This document shows positions 38,193 to 49,329 of a DNA stretch of 64,000 nt, piece after piece (the stretch's first letter is position 1; each line of letters begins with the position of its first letter). Origin of the DNA: Streptomyces sp. HNM0575 (GTDB lineage: Bacteria > Actinomycetota > Actinomycetes > Streptomycetales > Streptomycetaceae); contig NZ_JAASAG010000002.1 of assembly GCF_012726265.1 (NCBI RefSeq), positions 310,001 through 374,000 on the forward strand, in the 5' to 3' direction. A program made the translations under genes and the position numbers. A model generated the notes under the pieces. That model searched no databases and was not told the DNA's origin. It was given only the letters and a program-made list of their open reading frames with translations.

Positions 38193-39410
38193 TCACTCGG
38201 GCGCCGCCGCCCCCGCCGTCTCGCCTTCCGTCTTCTCCCCTGCCCTCTTCTCTCCTGCCGTGCTCTCCCCTGCCTTCCGCACCGGCCGGTCCTGCGCCTC
38301 CGCCGCGTAGTGGCATGCCGACGGATGGCGCGCGGGCCCGGCGAGGACGCGCTCCCCCTCCGCCGGGATCCGCAGCACCGGCTCCTCCCGCGCGCACCGC
38401 TCGTCCGCACGCCGGCAGCGCGTACGGAACCGGCACCCGGAGGGCGGGTTCGCCGGCGACGGCACATCGCCCTCCAGCACGATCCGCGCACGCCCCGCCT
38501 CCGCCCCCGGATCCGGTACGGGCACGGCCGACAGCAGCGCCTGCGTGTACGGGTGCGTGGCGTGCTCGTAGATCTCGCTCTCCGTCCCCGTCTCGACGAG
38601 CTTGCCGAGATACATCACGCCGACCCGGTCCGAGATGTGCCGTACGACCGACAGATCGTGCGCGATGAAGATGTACGAGAGCTCGAACTCGTCCTGTAGC
38701 CGCTCCATCAGGTTGATCACCTGCGCCTGGACCGAGACGTCGAGCGCCGATACGGGCTCGTCCGCGACGATGATCTCCGGCCGCAGAGCCAGCCCCCGCG
38801 CGATGCCGATCCGCTGCCGCTGCCCCCCGCTGAACTGGTGCGGATAGCGGTTGACGTACTCCGGGTCGAGCCCGACGACGTCCAGCAACTCCCGTACGGC
38901 GCGCCACCGTTCGCCCTTCGGCGCGACCTCGGGGTGGATGTCGAAGGGTTCGCCGACGATGTCGCCGACCGTCATACGGGGATTCAGCGACGTGTACGGA
39001 TCCTGGAAGACCATCTGGATGTTGCGGCGCAGGGACTTGAGCGCCCTGCCGCTCAGCCGGGTCACGTCCTCGCCCTTGAAGCGGATGCTGCCCGAGGTCG
39101 GCGTCTCCAGGCTCGTCACGAGCTTCGCCACCGTCGACTTGCCGCAGCCCGACTCCCCGACGATGCCCAGGGTCTCGCCGCGTCTCAGCTCGAAGGAGAC
39201 GCCGTCGACGGCCTTGACCGCGCCCACCTGCCGCCTGAGGACGATGCCCTGGGTGAGCGGATAGTGCTTGACGAGGTCGCGCGCCTCCAGGATCGCCTCG
39301 CCCGGCACCCGCCCGGCGGGCGCCTCCGCCTGCGCCTCCATCTGCGCCGTCGCGCCCGCGTCACCCGCCCCCGCGCCACCAGGCGCACCCTCACTCGGCG
39401 CACTCGTCAT
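38193..39410 (-). CDS. Peptide ABC importer ATPase 2 (OppF type)
   Basis: 405 residues. Walker [11 protein letters not shown]-loop [16 protein letters not shown], signature [15 protein letters not shown], Walker [13 protein letters not shown], and [15 protein letters not shown] in the oligo_HPY tail. Both ends carry low-complexity extensions: an N-terminal Ala/Gly stretch and a C-terminal AGEKxxGEKTEGE repeat. ATG 39410 is fixed by AAGGAG eight bases upstream and overlaps the previous gene by 20 bases. Last gene of the second importer operon. Confidence 0.92.
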   Translation of the reverse strand: MTSAPSEGAPGGAGAGDAGATAQMEAQAEAPAGRVPGEAILEARDLVKHYPLTQGIVLRRQVGAVKAVDGVSFELRRGETLGIVGESGCGKSTVAKLVTSLETPTSGSIRFKGEDVTRLSGRALKSLRRNIQMVFQDPYTSLNPRMTVGDIVGEPFDIHPEVAPKGERWRAVRELLDVVGLDPEYVNRYPHQFSGGQRQRIGIARGLALRPEIIVADEPVSALDVSVQAQVINLMERLQDEFELSYIFIAHDLSVVRHISDRVGVMYLGKLVETGTESEIYEHATHPYTQALLSAVPVPDPGAEAGRARIVLEGDVPSPANPPSGCRFRTRCRRADERCAREEPVLRIPAEGERVLAGPARHPSACHYAAEAQDRPVRKAGESTAGEKRAGEKTEGETAGAAAPE

Positions 39411-40428
39411 CGAGCAGCTCCTTCCAGAAGTGGCACGCGCTGGTCCGGCCCGCCCCGGCCTCGTACAGCGGCGGCTCGTCGGCACGGCACACGGGCCGCG
39501 CCGAGGGACAGCGGGGATGGAAGCTGCACCCGGGCGGCACTCGGAGCAGGCTCGGCGGCAGGCCCTTCACCGCGTTGAGCTGCTGCCCCTTCTGGTCGAG
39601 CCGGGGAATGGAGTCGAGCAGGCCCCTGGTGTACGGATGGGCGGGCGCCCGGTACAGCTCGGCCACGGGCGCGGTCTCGACGATGCGTCCCGCGTACATC
39701 ACGGCGATGCGGTCCGCGACGTCCGCGACGACGCCGAGGTCGTGCGTGATCAGAATCAGCCCCATCCGGTACTCGCTCTGCAACTCCGCGAGCAGATCCA
39801 TCACTTGGGCCTGGACGGTGACGTCGAGCGCGGTGGTCGGCTCGTCCGCGATGATCAGCTCCGGCTCCAGGGCGAGCGCCATGGCGATCATGATGCGCTG
39901 CCGCATCCCGCCACTGAACTGGTGCGGGTAGTCGCCCGCGCGGGCGCGCGCCGCGGGGATCCGCACCCGCTCCATCAGCTCCACCGCCCGCTCCCGTGCC
40001 TCCTTGCGCGAGGCGCCGCGGTGCACCTGGAACATCTCGCCGAGTTGGGCGCCGACGCTGAGCACGGGGTTCAGCGCGGACAGCGCGTCCTGGAAGATCA
40101 TCGCCATCCGGGCACCGCGGACGGCGCGGCGCTCCTCCTCCGGCATCTTCAGCAGGTCACGCCCGCCGAATACGATCTCGCCGCCGGTGATCCGTCCGGG
40201 CGGGGAGTCGAGGATGCCCATCACGGACTGCGCGGTCACGGACTTGCCGCAGCCGGACTCGCCGAGCACGGCCAGGGTCTCGCCCTCCCCGACGCCGAAG
40301 CTCACGCCGTCCACGGCGGTGGCGACACCGTCGCGCGTACGGAACTCGACGCTCAGGTCCCGCACTTGGAGCAGCGGCGAGGCACCGGCGCCGGCAGGCC
40401 GCCCCGGCACGGGCTGTGTCCGAGTCAC
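39391..40428 (-). CDS. Peptide ABC importer ATPase 1 (OppD type)
   Basis: 345 residues. Walker [11 protein letters not shown]-loop [15 protein letters not shown], signature [15 protein letters not shown], Walker [14 protein letters not shown]-loop LITHDLGV and [15 protein letters not shown] at the end. GTG 40428 is set by GGGAGG six bases upstream; upstream frame overlaps the permease gene and is rejected. Pairs with the OppF-type ATPase. Confidence 0.92.
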   Translation of the reverse strand: MTRTQPVPGRPAGAGASPLLQVRDLSVEFRTRDGVATAVDGVSFGVGEGETLAVLGESGCGKSVTAQSVMGILDSPPGRITGGEIVFGGRDLLKMPEEERRAVRGARMAMIFQDALSALNPVLSVGAQLGEMFQVHRGASRKEARERAVELMERVRIPAARARAGDYPHQFSGGMRQRIMIAMALALEPELIIADEPTTALDVTVQAQVMDLLAELQSEYRMGLILITHDLGVVADVADRIAVMYAGRIVETAPVAELYRAPAHPYTRGLLDSIPRLDQKGQQLNAVKGLPPSLLRVPPGCSFHPRCPSARPVCRADEPPLYEAGAGRTSACHFWKELLDDECAE

Positions 40429-40439
40429 GTACGCCTCCC

Positions 40440-41612
40440 TCAGCGCAGCTTGGGATCGAGGGCGTCGCGCACCGCGTCGCCGAGCATGATGAACGCCAGC
40501 ACGGTCAGGCTCAGCGCGGCGGCCGGATAGAGCAGGATGTGCGGCGCGTTGCGGAACTGCATCCCCTGCGAGGCGTCGGAGATGTCCGCGCCCCACGAGA
40601 CGGTGGGCGGCTGGAGCCCGACTCCGAGGTAGCTGAGGGTCGCCTCCAGGGCGATGTACGTGCCGAGGGCGATGGTCGCCGTCACGATCACCGGGGCGAC
40701 GGCGTTGGGGAGGATGTGCCGCACCAGCATCCGCCCGTTGCCGGCACCGAGGGCCCGCGCCGCCAGTACGTAGTCGTTCTGCTTGGCCGCGATGACCGAG
40801 CCGCGCGCGATACGGGCGATCTGCGGCCAGCCCAGCAGCACGATGAAGGCGACCACCGTCCATACGGAGCGGCTACCCGTCATCGACAGGAAGACCAGTC
40901 CGCCGAGCATGATCGGGATGCCGAAGAAGACGTCGGTGAGCCGGGAGATCAGGGCGTCCCACCAGCCGCCGTAGAAGCCCGCGAGCCCCCCGAAGACGCT
41001 GCCCACGACCGCGACGCCGAGGGTGGCGCAGACGCCGACGGTCACGGACGTGCGGGCCCCGTAGACCACCCTCGTGTAGACGTCGCAGCCCTGGGTGTCG
41101 TACCCGAACCAGTGGCCGGGCGCGGCCGGGTCGAGGGACTTGTCGAGGCTGCACGACAGGGGGTTGCGGCCGGCGATGAGCCCCGGCCACACCGAGACCA
41201 GGACGAGGAAGAGGATCAGCAGCGCCGAGACGACGAAGACGGGGTTGCGGCGCAGGTCGTGCCAGGCGTCCGACCAGAGACTGCGGGCGCGCTCGCCCGG
41301 TGCGGGTTCGCCGGGGGCGGCCTGGGGCGCGGCCGGGTCGGTGGCGGGGCCGGGCGCCAGGGCCGTGGCATCCGCCGCGGCACCGGCCGCGCCACCGGCG
41401 ACGGCTTCGGCGGGGGCATCGGCGGGGGCCTCGGCGGGGACTTCGGCCACGGCTTGCTCGGCAGGCGCGGCCCCGGCAGGTGCGGTCTCGGCCACGGCAG
41501 CGCTCTCGGCCCCGGCAGCGGTCTCGGCTGGGCTTCCCGTTGCGCCCGGGCTTCCCGTCCCGGCCGGAGGCTCGCCCGCGGAGGGCGTGCTCTCGGGGGC
41601 GCGCTCAACCAT
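40440..41612 (-). CDS. Peptide ABC importer permease with Ala-rich N-terminus (OppC type)
   Basis: 390 residues, about 90 longer than typical. Residues 1-110 are an Ala/Pro/Glu/Gly low-complexity region; the rest is an OppC permease with six helices (FVVSALLILFLVLVSVWPGL first), ATPase-contact motif NDYVLAARALGAGNGRMLVR and terminus GDAVRDALDPKLR. The ATG at 41612 has GGGAGG, so the extension is probably translated. A CSLDKSLDP/GCDVYTR external loop contains two Cys. Confidence 0.9.
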   Translation of the reverse strand: MVERAPESTPSAGEPPAGTGSPGATGSPAETAAGAESAAVAETAPAGAAPAEQAVAEVPAEAPADAPAEAVAGGAAGAAADATALAPGPATDPAAPQAAPGEPAPGERARSLWSDAWHDLRRNPVFVVSALLILFLVLVSVWPGLIAGRNPLSCSLDKSLDPAAPGHWFGYDTQGCDVYTRVVYGARTSVTVGVCATLGVAVVGSVFGGLAGFYGGWWDALISRLTDVFFGIPIMLGGLVFLSMTGSRSVWTVVAFIVLLGWPQIARIARGSVIAAKQNDYVLAARALGAGNGRMLVRHILPNAVAPVIVTATIALGTYIALEATLSYLGVGLQPPTVSWGADISDASQGMQFRNAPHILLYPAAALSLTVLAFIMLGDAVRDALDPKLR

Positions 41613-41677
41613 GCGTCACCTCCCGCGAGTCGGGCCTGCCGGCCGCGGTGCCGTGGGGCTCACGCATGCCGTTGGGT

Positions 41678-42601
41678 TCACGCATAGCGGATCCTCGGGT
41701 CGAGCACGGCGTAGAGGAGGTCGACGATCAGGTTCGCGAGCAGGAAGACGATCACGAGGATCGTCACGAAGCCGACGACGGTGGGCGAGTTCTGCCGCAC
41801 GATGCCCTGCCACAGCTGGAAGCCGACGCCCTGGATGTTGAAGATCCGCTCGGTGACCAGGGCGCCCGCCATCAGGTTCCCGACGTCGGTGCCGAGGAAG
41901 GTGACGACGGGGATCAGCGAATTGCGCAGCAGGTGACGGACGTTCACGCGGGCCCGCGGCAGCCCCTTGGCCAGCGCCGTCCGTACGTAGTCGGCGCGTG
42001 CGTTCTCACTGATCGAGGCACGCGTGAGCCGGGTGACGTACGCAAGCGACAGCAGCGCCAGCACCAGCCCCGGCAGCAGCAGTTGGCCCACCGGCGCCGC
42101 GGGCGAGACGGCCGGTGCGATCCAGCCCCACTTGACGCCCAGCAGGTACTGCGCCAGCGTCCCGGTGACGAACGTCGGCACGGAGATCACGACCAGGGTG
42201 AGCATCAGCACCGAGCTGTCGAGCGGACGGCCCCGCCGCAGCCCCGTGACCACGCCGAGCGCGATCCCGATGACGATCTCGATGACGAGCGCGATCAGCG
42301 CGAGCCGCAGCGTCACGGGAAAGGCCCTGCCCATCAGTTCGGTGACGGGCTGCCCGTTGAAGGCGTTGCCGAAGTCGCCGCCGAAGATGTCGCCCAGGTA
42401 CAGCACGTACTGCATCCACAGGGGCTTGTCGAGATTGAACTGCGCCCGCAGCTGCGCGGCCGTCGCCGGGTCGGGGGCCCGGTCCCCGAACATCGCGTTG
42501 ACCGGGTCGCCGACCGCGTACACCATCACGAAGATGAGGAACGTCGTCCCGAGGAAGACCGGGACCATCTGGAGCAGTCGTCTGACGACGTAGCGCCCCA
42601 T
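41678..42601 (-). CDS. Peptide ABC importer permease (OppB type)
   Basis: 307 residues, six helices; begins MGRYVVRRLLQMVPVFLG with the normal short cytoplasmic start, has external loop NLDKPLWMQYVLYLGD, EAA motif ADYVRTALAKGLPRARV and ends VDLLYAVLDPRIRY. Fourteen bases after the binding-protein stop; the ribosome site is weak, so coupling to the upstream gene is likely. Confidence 0.92.
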   Translation of the reverse strand: MGRYVVRRLLQMVPVFLGTTFLIFVMVYAVGDPVNAMFGDRAPDPATAAQLRAQFNLDKPLWMQYVLYLGDIFGGDFGNAFNGQPVTELMGRAFPVTLRLALIALVIEIVIGIALGVVTGLRRGRPLDSSVLMLTLVVISVPTFVTGTLAQYLLGVKWGWIAPAVSPAAPVGQLLLPGLVLALLSLAYVTRLTRASISENARADYVRTALAKGLPRARVNVRHLLRNSLIPVVTFLGTDVGNLMAGALVTERIFNIQGVGFQLWQGIVRQNSPTVVGFVTILVIVFLLANLIVDLLYAVLDPRIRYA

Positions 42602-42615
42602 GGGACTTCACACTC

Positions 42616-44256
42616 TCACTTGACTCTGATGTCGGTGAACACCGGGACGGAGAAGGGGTTGAGCCGTACGTCGCTCACCCGGTCCGAATAACCCGCGTTG
42701 CCGTCCTGGTACCAGAGGGGAATGGCGGGGAGGTCGTCCAGCACGATCTTCTCCGCCTTCTGGAATTTCTCGACGGCCTCGGTCCGGCCGGCGGCGTTCG
42801 CCTCGTCCATGAGCTTGTCGACGCGCTTGTCGGAGTATCCGGCGTCGTTGGAGGAGGCGTCGGTGTAGTACAGCGGCTGCATGAAGTTCTGGATCAGCGG
42901 ATAGTCCATCTGCCAGCCGGTCCGGAACATGCTCTTCAGCTTCTTCCCGGCGATGTCCTTACGGAATTCGCCGAACGTCGGCACGGGATTGACGCTGCAC
43001 GCGTTGCTCTTGCCGAGCGTGTTGTTGATGCTGTTGCAGACGGCGTCCATCCACTGACGGTGCGAGCCGGTGTCGACGTTCGAGGTGAGCGTGAGCTTGC
43101 CGCCCGGCAGTCCGCCCGCGTCCTCGATGAGCTTCTTCGCCTTCTTCGGGTCGTACTCGCACACCTCGCCGCACAGACGCGGATCGAAGCCGCCGGACTT
43201 GGAGAGCACGGGGGACGTCAGGTCGCCGGCCGGCCTGCGGGTGCCGTGGTAGATCTTCTCGGTCACTTCCTTGCGGTCGACCGCCATCGAAAGACCGCGC
43301 CGGACCTGCTTGGCCTTCTCGCTCTGCCATTCCTTCCTGTACAGCGGGAAGGAGAGCGTCTGGAGAATGCCCGCGGGCTGGTTGATGTAGCGGCCGTCGA
43401 GGTCGCGCTTCGCGTTCTTCAGCTGCCCGGCGGGCAGTTCGTCGAAGACGTCGAGGTTTCCGGCCTGCAAGTCGGTGTAGCCGGTGTTCTGGTCCGTGTA
43501 GACCTTCAGCTCGACGCCCTTGTTCTTGGGCTTGTCGGGACCCGCGTACTTCTTGTTCACCGACAGCCTCATGGACTGTCCCTTGGTGTACGAGTCGATC
43601 TTGTACGGGCCGTTTCCGACCGGCTTCTTCAGCCAGCTCTGGTGGTCGGTGAAGAACTTCTCGGGCAGCGGCGAGAACGCGGCGTAGCCGAGGGTGTCGG
43701 GCCACTGCGAGAACTTCTGATTGAGCCTCACCTGGAAGCTGTCCTTGCCCGTCACCTTGAGCCCGGACATCTTCTTCGCCTTGGGCTTCGCGCTCTCGTT
43801 CTCGGGGTGTACATCGTCGTAGCCGTCGATGTACTCGAAGAAGTACGAGCTGACCTGGTTGTTGCTGACGAGCGCGCCGTAGTTCCAGGCGTCGACGAAG
43901 GACGCGGCCGTGACCGGCGTGCCGTCGGAGAACTTCCAGCCCTTCTTCAGCGTGATGTCGAAGGTCTGCTGGTCGTCGGTCTTGATCGACTTCGCGACGG
44001 CGTTCTCCGCCTTGCCGGTGCGCGGGTTGTAGCGCTTGAGCCCCCGGAACGTCATCTCCAGGACCTTGCCGCCCTGCACCTCGTTGGTGTTGGCGGGCTC
44101 CAGGGGATTCTGCGGGTCGGTCCAGAAGGCCCTCACGATGCCGGCGTCCGAACCGGCCGCGGCTCCGCCGCCCGCTCCCCCGCCGCAACCCGCGGCCGCC
44201 AGGGTGACCACCGTCGCACAGCCGAATGCCCACGTGACACGCGTGGCTCCACGCAT
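42616..44256 (-). CDS. Peptide-binding lipoprotein (SBP family 5, OppA type)
   Basis: 546 residues. Lipobox AAGC with Cys24, Gly/Ala-rich linker, then SBP_bac_5 body: EMTFRGLKRYNPRTGKAENA, KKGWKFSDGTPVTAASFVDA, KKPVGNGPYKIDSYTKGQSM (partial quotes) and late IVLDDLPAIPLWYQ. Four Cys in the C-terminal lobe (LCGEVCEYD, NACSV) may form disulphides. ATG 44256 has GGGAGG; the in-frame ATG 23 codons upstream spoils the signal peptide. First gene of the operon, order SBP-permease-permease-ATPase-ATPase. Confidence 0.93.
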   Translation of the reverse strand: MRGATRVTWAFGCATVVTLAAAGCGGGAGGGAAAGSDAGIVRAFWTDPQNPLEPANTNEVQGGKVLEMTFRGLKRYNPRTGKAENAVAKSIKTDDQQTFDITLKKGWKFSDGTPVTAASFVDAWNYGALVSNNQVSSYFFEYIDGYDDVHPENESAKPKAKKMSGLKVTGKDSFQVRLNQKFSQWPDTLGYAAFSPLPEKFFTDHQSWLKKPVGNGPYKIDSYTKGQSMRLSVNKKYAGPDKPKNKGVELKVYTDQNTGYTDLQAGNLDVFDELPAGQLKNAKRDLDGRYINQPAGILQTLSFPLYRKEWQSEKAKQVRRGLSMAVDRKEVTEKIYHGTRRPAGDLTSPVLSKSGGFDPRLCGEVCEYDPKKAKKLIEDAGGLPGGKLTLTSNVDTGSHRQWMDAVCNSINNTLGKSNACSVNPVPTFGEFRKDIAGKKLKSMFRTGWQMDYPLIQNFMQPLYYTDASSNDAGYSDKRVDKLMDEANAAGRTEAVEKFQKAEKIVLDDLPAIPLWYQDGNAGYSDRVSDVRLNPFSVPVFTDIRVK

Positions 44257-44577
44257 GGGGTGCCTCCCTCGGTACCGCCGACGTCCTGCCTTGCGGACCA
44301 GATAACACCCTTCGCGCGCTTCCATCTCGCTGCGATGACCGCGCCCGGGCCGTGATTCACCCGCCGGTCCCCGTGCGCCGCGGCCCGATTGCGGGCCGGA
44401 CAGGGGGAATTCACACGACGGAAAGCGGCGGCCCCCTGTGCGTCCGGCCGGGTGACCGGGCTCAGGGGACCGCCGCTCGATGAAGACGGGCAGGGCTGCG
44501 GCTACGGCTACGGCTACGGACAGGAAGCGGGCGGGCGCCGGACCGCGGCGCCCGCGAAGCCCGCGGCGGAGCAGCCG
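44257..44577. other. Intergenic region with typA terminator, 321 bases
   Basis: Holds the leftward promoter region of the second importer (AATTCACACG near 44409), the hairpin at 44424-44477, and a CGGCTA x 3 repeat at about 44499-44516. No gene is supported. Confidence 0.5.
44424..44477 (-). terminator. Hairpin downstream of typA
   Basis: Arms AGCGGCGGCCCCCTG (44424-44438) and CAGGGGACCGCCGCT (44463-44477) pair over 15 positions with one G-U, enclosing a 24-base GC-rich loop. It lies about 100 bases after the typA stop on its transcribed strand. Confidence 0.65.
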
Positions 44578-46449
<1,872 letters not shown>

Positions 46450-46706
46450 GACTGGCTGACGCTTCTCCCGGGTCGTGGGTGGGGCGCGGTGCGTGACTGC
46501 TCCTCACGCGCCCTGCCGGGCTGGATCTCGCCGCGGCTCCGCCGACCATGGTAAGGCCCGGCCACCCTGCGGGCGGATTCCACCCTGTGGGGGCCGGGCC
46601 GTCGGCTCACGCCTGCTGCGCGCTGTCCGCCGCCTCCTGCCTCCTGCCTGCTGCCTCCCGCCTGCTGCCTCCTGCCTCGGCTCGTGCGGCCGCCGCCGCT
46701 CTCCGG

Positions 46707-49007
46707 CTACTTCTCGAAACCGATGTCCTGGTAGCGCGGCGACTGGAAGCCGAAGGCACCCGCGTTGGCGACCTTCTCCCCCGCCGCCACGAGCTGCGGC
46801 CGCTGGTAGAGGGGCACCGAGCCCGCCGCCGCCCAGATCCGGGCGTCCGCCCGCTCGATGAGGTCGTTGCGGGCGCCGTCGTCCAGCTCCCTCGACGCCT
46901 GGTCGAAGAGCTGGTCGATCTGATTGGTGCCGACGCGCGTGTAGTTCTGCTCGACGAGCAGCGAACCGTCCGCCGCCGCGGCCGGTTTGGCGAAGATCGG
47001 GCGGGCGTCGGTCGCCGGGTAGGCCGTGCCGGGCCACGAGTAGATGGCCAGGTCGTAGTCGCCCGCGGCGATGTGCTTCTCGAAGTACTCCTCCTCCGGC
47101 ACCTGCTCGACCTTCGTACGTACGCCGACGCGCGTCAGCGCCTTGGTGATACGAGCACCCGTCGCCCTGATCGACTCCGACCCGGGCCCGGAGGGAAGCA
47201 CGAAGCGAAGCGTCAGCGGCTTGCCCGCCTTGGTGCGCTGCACCTTCGCCCCGCCGTCGGAGAGCAGCCGCAGCTCGTCGGCGCCGGCACGCGCCCCCTC
47301 GGCGTTCCGGACGGCGGCCCGGGCGCTGCGCACCTTGCTCTCCGAGCCTCCGGCTCGTGCGTCGCGCAGCTGCACGCGGGCCGCCTGCGTCATCAGCGAC
47401 GCGCGCTGCCCCGCGGTGACGGGAGAGAGGGTGAGCGGCTGTGCGGCGAGACGGGCGGCCTCCCGCTCGCTGACGGGCACGGCGGCGGGGGCGGGGACTG
47501 CGCCCGCGGCGCGGTCGTGGGCGCTGCTGTGCTGTGCGTTCTTGCCGCCTTCGTCGCCGTCGCTGCCGCCCTTGCCGTCCTTCCCCTCCCCCTGCTCGTT
47601 CTTCTTCTGGCTCCGCTTCTCGTCCCCCTTCGCGTTCTTGTCGCTCTTTCCGGCGTCCTCCCCGGCCTCCTTCTTGCCGTGCTCGCCCTTCTTCGCGTCC
47701 GTGCCCCCGGTCGGCCCCGAACGCGCGCCGCCGTCCTTCCAGCCCGCCTCGGCGAGCAGCGACTGCGCCGACTCCACGTCCTGGTCGCCGAGTGCGTCGC
47801 TGTTGTCCGCGTATCCGTCCTGGTCGATCATCCGCAGGTGGCTGCCGAGGGTCTTCACGGGCAGCCCCGTACCCCGCAGCGCCTGCTTCGCGATGGCCTC
47901 CCGGTCGATGGCGCGGGCGACGGCCCGCCGTACGCGCTCGTCGGCGAGCGGACCCTCCGAGCCGTTGAGCGCGAGCTGCGTGTACGCGGGCTCGAAGGCG
48001 TGGCGCACGGCGACGTGGCGCAGCCCGCCGTCCCGCTTCGCCTGCTTCCGCAGCTCCGCCGCGGACTTGCGCGGGTGCTCCCCGCCCTTCCGGCTCTTCG
48101 CGTCCCCCTCCCCGCCCTTGTGGGCGCGGACGATGCTGCGCACGGTCGCCACGTCGACCTCGGCGAGGTCCAACTGCCCCTGCTTCAGCGCCTCTTTGCG
48201 CTGGTCCCGCGGTACGACGCGGAGCGTGATCCGCTTCAGCTTGGCCGGGTCCCCCCACCACTTGCCGTTGCGTACGAGCGTGACGGTGGTGTCGTCCCGC
48301 TGGATCCTCTCGACGCGGAACGGTCCGGCGGAGTTGGAGAGCGACCGGCCGGCGGCGTGCTTGAAGTGGTCGGCGCTGTTCATGACGTTCCGCGGGTAGA
48401 GCGGCGCGAACAGCGACTTCCAGTCCGCGTACGGCTTGCGGAAGACGACCTTCACCTCGTGGGCGTTCGCTCCCCTGGTCACCTTGCCGATCCGGTCGTA
48501 GCCCGCGTTGCGTGCGGCGCCGAAGGACTTCCGCTTTCCGTTCAGGGCCTGCCACTGGGCCTTGAAGTCGGCCACGCCGATACGGCGCCCGCTGCTCCAC
48601 TTCGCCTTCGGGTTGAGCTTGTAGACGACGGTCTGGTGCGGCTCGCGTCCGGTGACGTCGGCGCTCTGGAGATAGTCCGGGTCGGGCTGCGGACGGGCCG
48701 CCGCGTCCAGCTTGAAGAGGCTCGGCAGCGTGGCGCCGGTGATGCGCTCGGTCGTGGCGTCGGCCTTGGGCTGGAAGGCGTTCAGCGTGGTGGGAAGGGC
48801 GTCGACCGCCCAGTGCAGCGTGCCGCCCGAGGCGATCTGCTCGCGGTCGAGATGCGGTACGTCCCTCGACGCACCGCTGCCGCCTCCTTCGGAGCTGGGA
48901 CCTGAGCCGTCGCCGGACGTGCATCCGGCGAGGGGGATCAGTGCGCCGGCCAGGAGGAGTGCCAGTGAACGCCGGGTGGCTGCGTCGAGAGCTTTCGCGG
49001 CTTGCAT
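46707..49007 (-). CDS. Large family 5 solute-binding lipoprotein with charged insert
   Basis: 766 residues, about 200 longer than usual. Lipobox LAGC with Cys29; SBP_bac_5 lobes are at about 60-430 and 630-766. Between them lies a Lys/Glu/Gly/Asp-rich tract (about 445-515) and an Ala/Arg-rich helical stretch (about 520-625). ATG 49007 is supported by GGAGG eight bases upstream. No permease or ATPase is adjacent, so it may serve one of the two importers here or another function. Upstream of typA on the same strand. The 46450-46706 gap holds a GCCTCCTGCCTGCT-type pyrimidine repeat at 46625-46680. Confidence 0.85.
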   Translation of the reverse strand: MQAAKALDAATRRSLALLLAGALIPLAGCTSGDGSGPSSEGGGSGASRDVPHLDREQIASGGTLHWAVDALPTTLNAFQPKADATTERITGATLPSLFKLDAAARPQPDPDYLQSADVTGREPHQTVVYKLNPKAKWSSGRRIGVADFKAQWQALNGKRKSFGAARNAGYDRIGKVTRGANAHEVKVVFRKPYADWKSLFAPLYPRNVMNSADHFKHAAGRSLSNSAGPFRVERIQRDDTTVTLVRNGKWWGDPAKLKRITLRVVPRDQRKEALKQGQLDLAEVDVATVRSIVRAHKGGEGDAKSRKGGEHPRKSAAELRKQAKRDGGLRHVAVRHAFEPAYTQLALNGSEGPLADERVRRAVARAIDREAIAKQALRGTGLPVKTLGSHLRMIDQDGYADNSDALGDQDVESAQSLLAEAGWKDGGARSGPTGGTDAKKGEHGKKEAGEDAGKSDKNAKGDEKRSQKKNEQGEGKDGKGGSDGDEGGKNAQHSSAHDRAAGAVPAPAAVPVSEREAARLAAQPLTLSPVTAGQRASLMTQAARVQLRDARAGGSESKVRSARAAVRNAEGARAGADELRLLSDGGAKVQRTKAGKPLTLRFVLPSGPGSESIRATGARITKALTRVGVRTKVEQVPEEEYFEKHIAAGDYDLAIYSWPGTAYPATDARPIFAKPAAAADGSLLVEQNYTRVGTNQIDQLFDQASRELDDGARNDLIERADARIWAAAGSVPLYQRPQLVAAGEKVANAGAFGFQSPRYQDIGFEK

Positions 49008-49264
49008 GTCTGAACCTCCGGGGCTGACGGGGTCCGACTGTGCGTACACGCGGCTCGGTGCCTGCGTGGGCACGTTCGGCGGCATAGGCGTTTCATCACA
49101 TCTATCGCCCACTGAAGGGGAGGCCGTGAGCCGTGACCCGGAGGCTCGGCCGGGTCACGCGGCACGCCACCCATGCGGACCACAGGGGTTCGTACGGCCC
49201 CGGAATCGGCCGGTCCCGTGCCTGGACGCCCGAGGGGAGACAAGTGGCCGCGGAGGCAATACCT

Positions 49265-49298
49265 TTGACTCAGTCAATGGAACTTCGGCCGGCCGAAG
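49265..49298 (+). promoter_or_regulatory. MarR-type operator and adjacent palindrome
   Basis: TTGACT-C-AGTCAA (49265-49277) is a perfect 6-1-6 palindrome of the kind bound by MarR family repressors. Five bases further is the perfect 16-base palindrome CTTCGGCCGGCCGAAG (49283-49298). Both lie 32-65 bases upstream of the MarR-GNAT start and within the 322-base region shared with the divergent lipoprotein gene. Autoregulation is inferred. Confidence 0.65.
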
Positions 49299-49329
49299 AA
49301 GGGCCGAGCCGAGGAGAGGGGAGGCCTCC

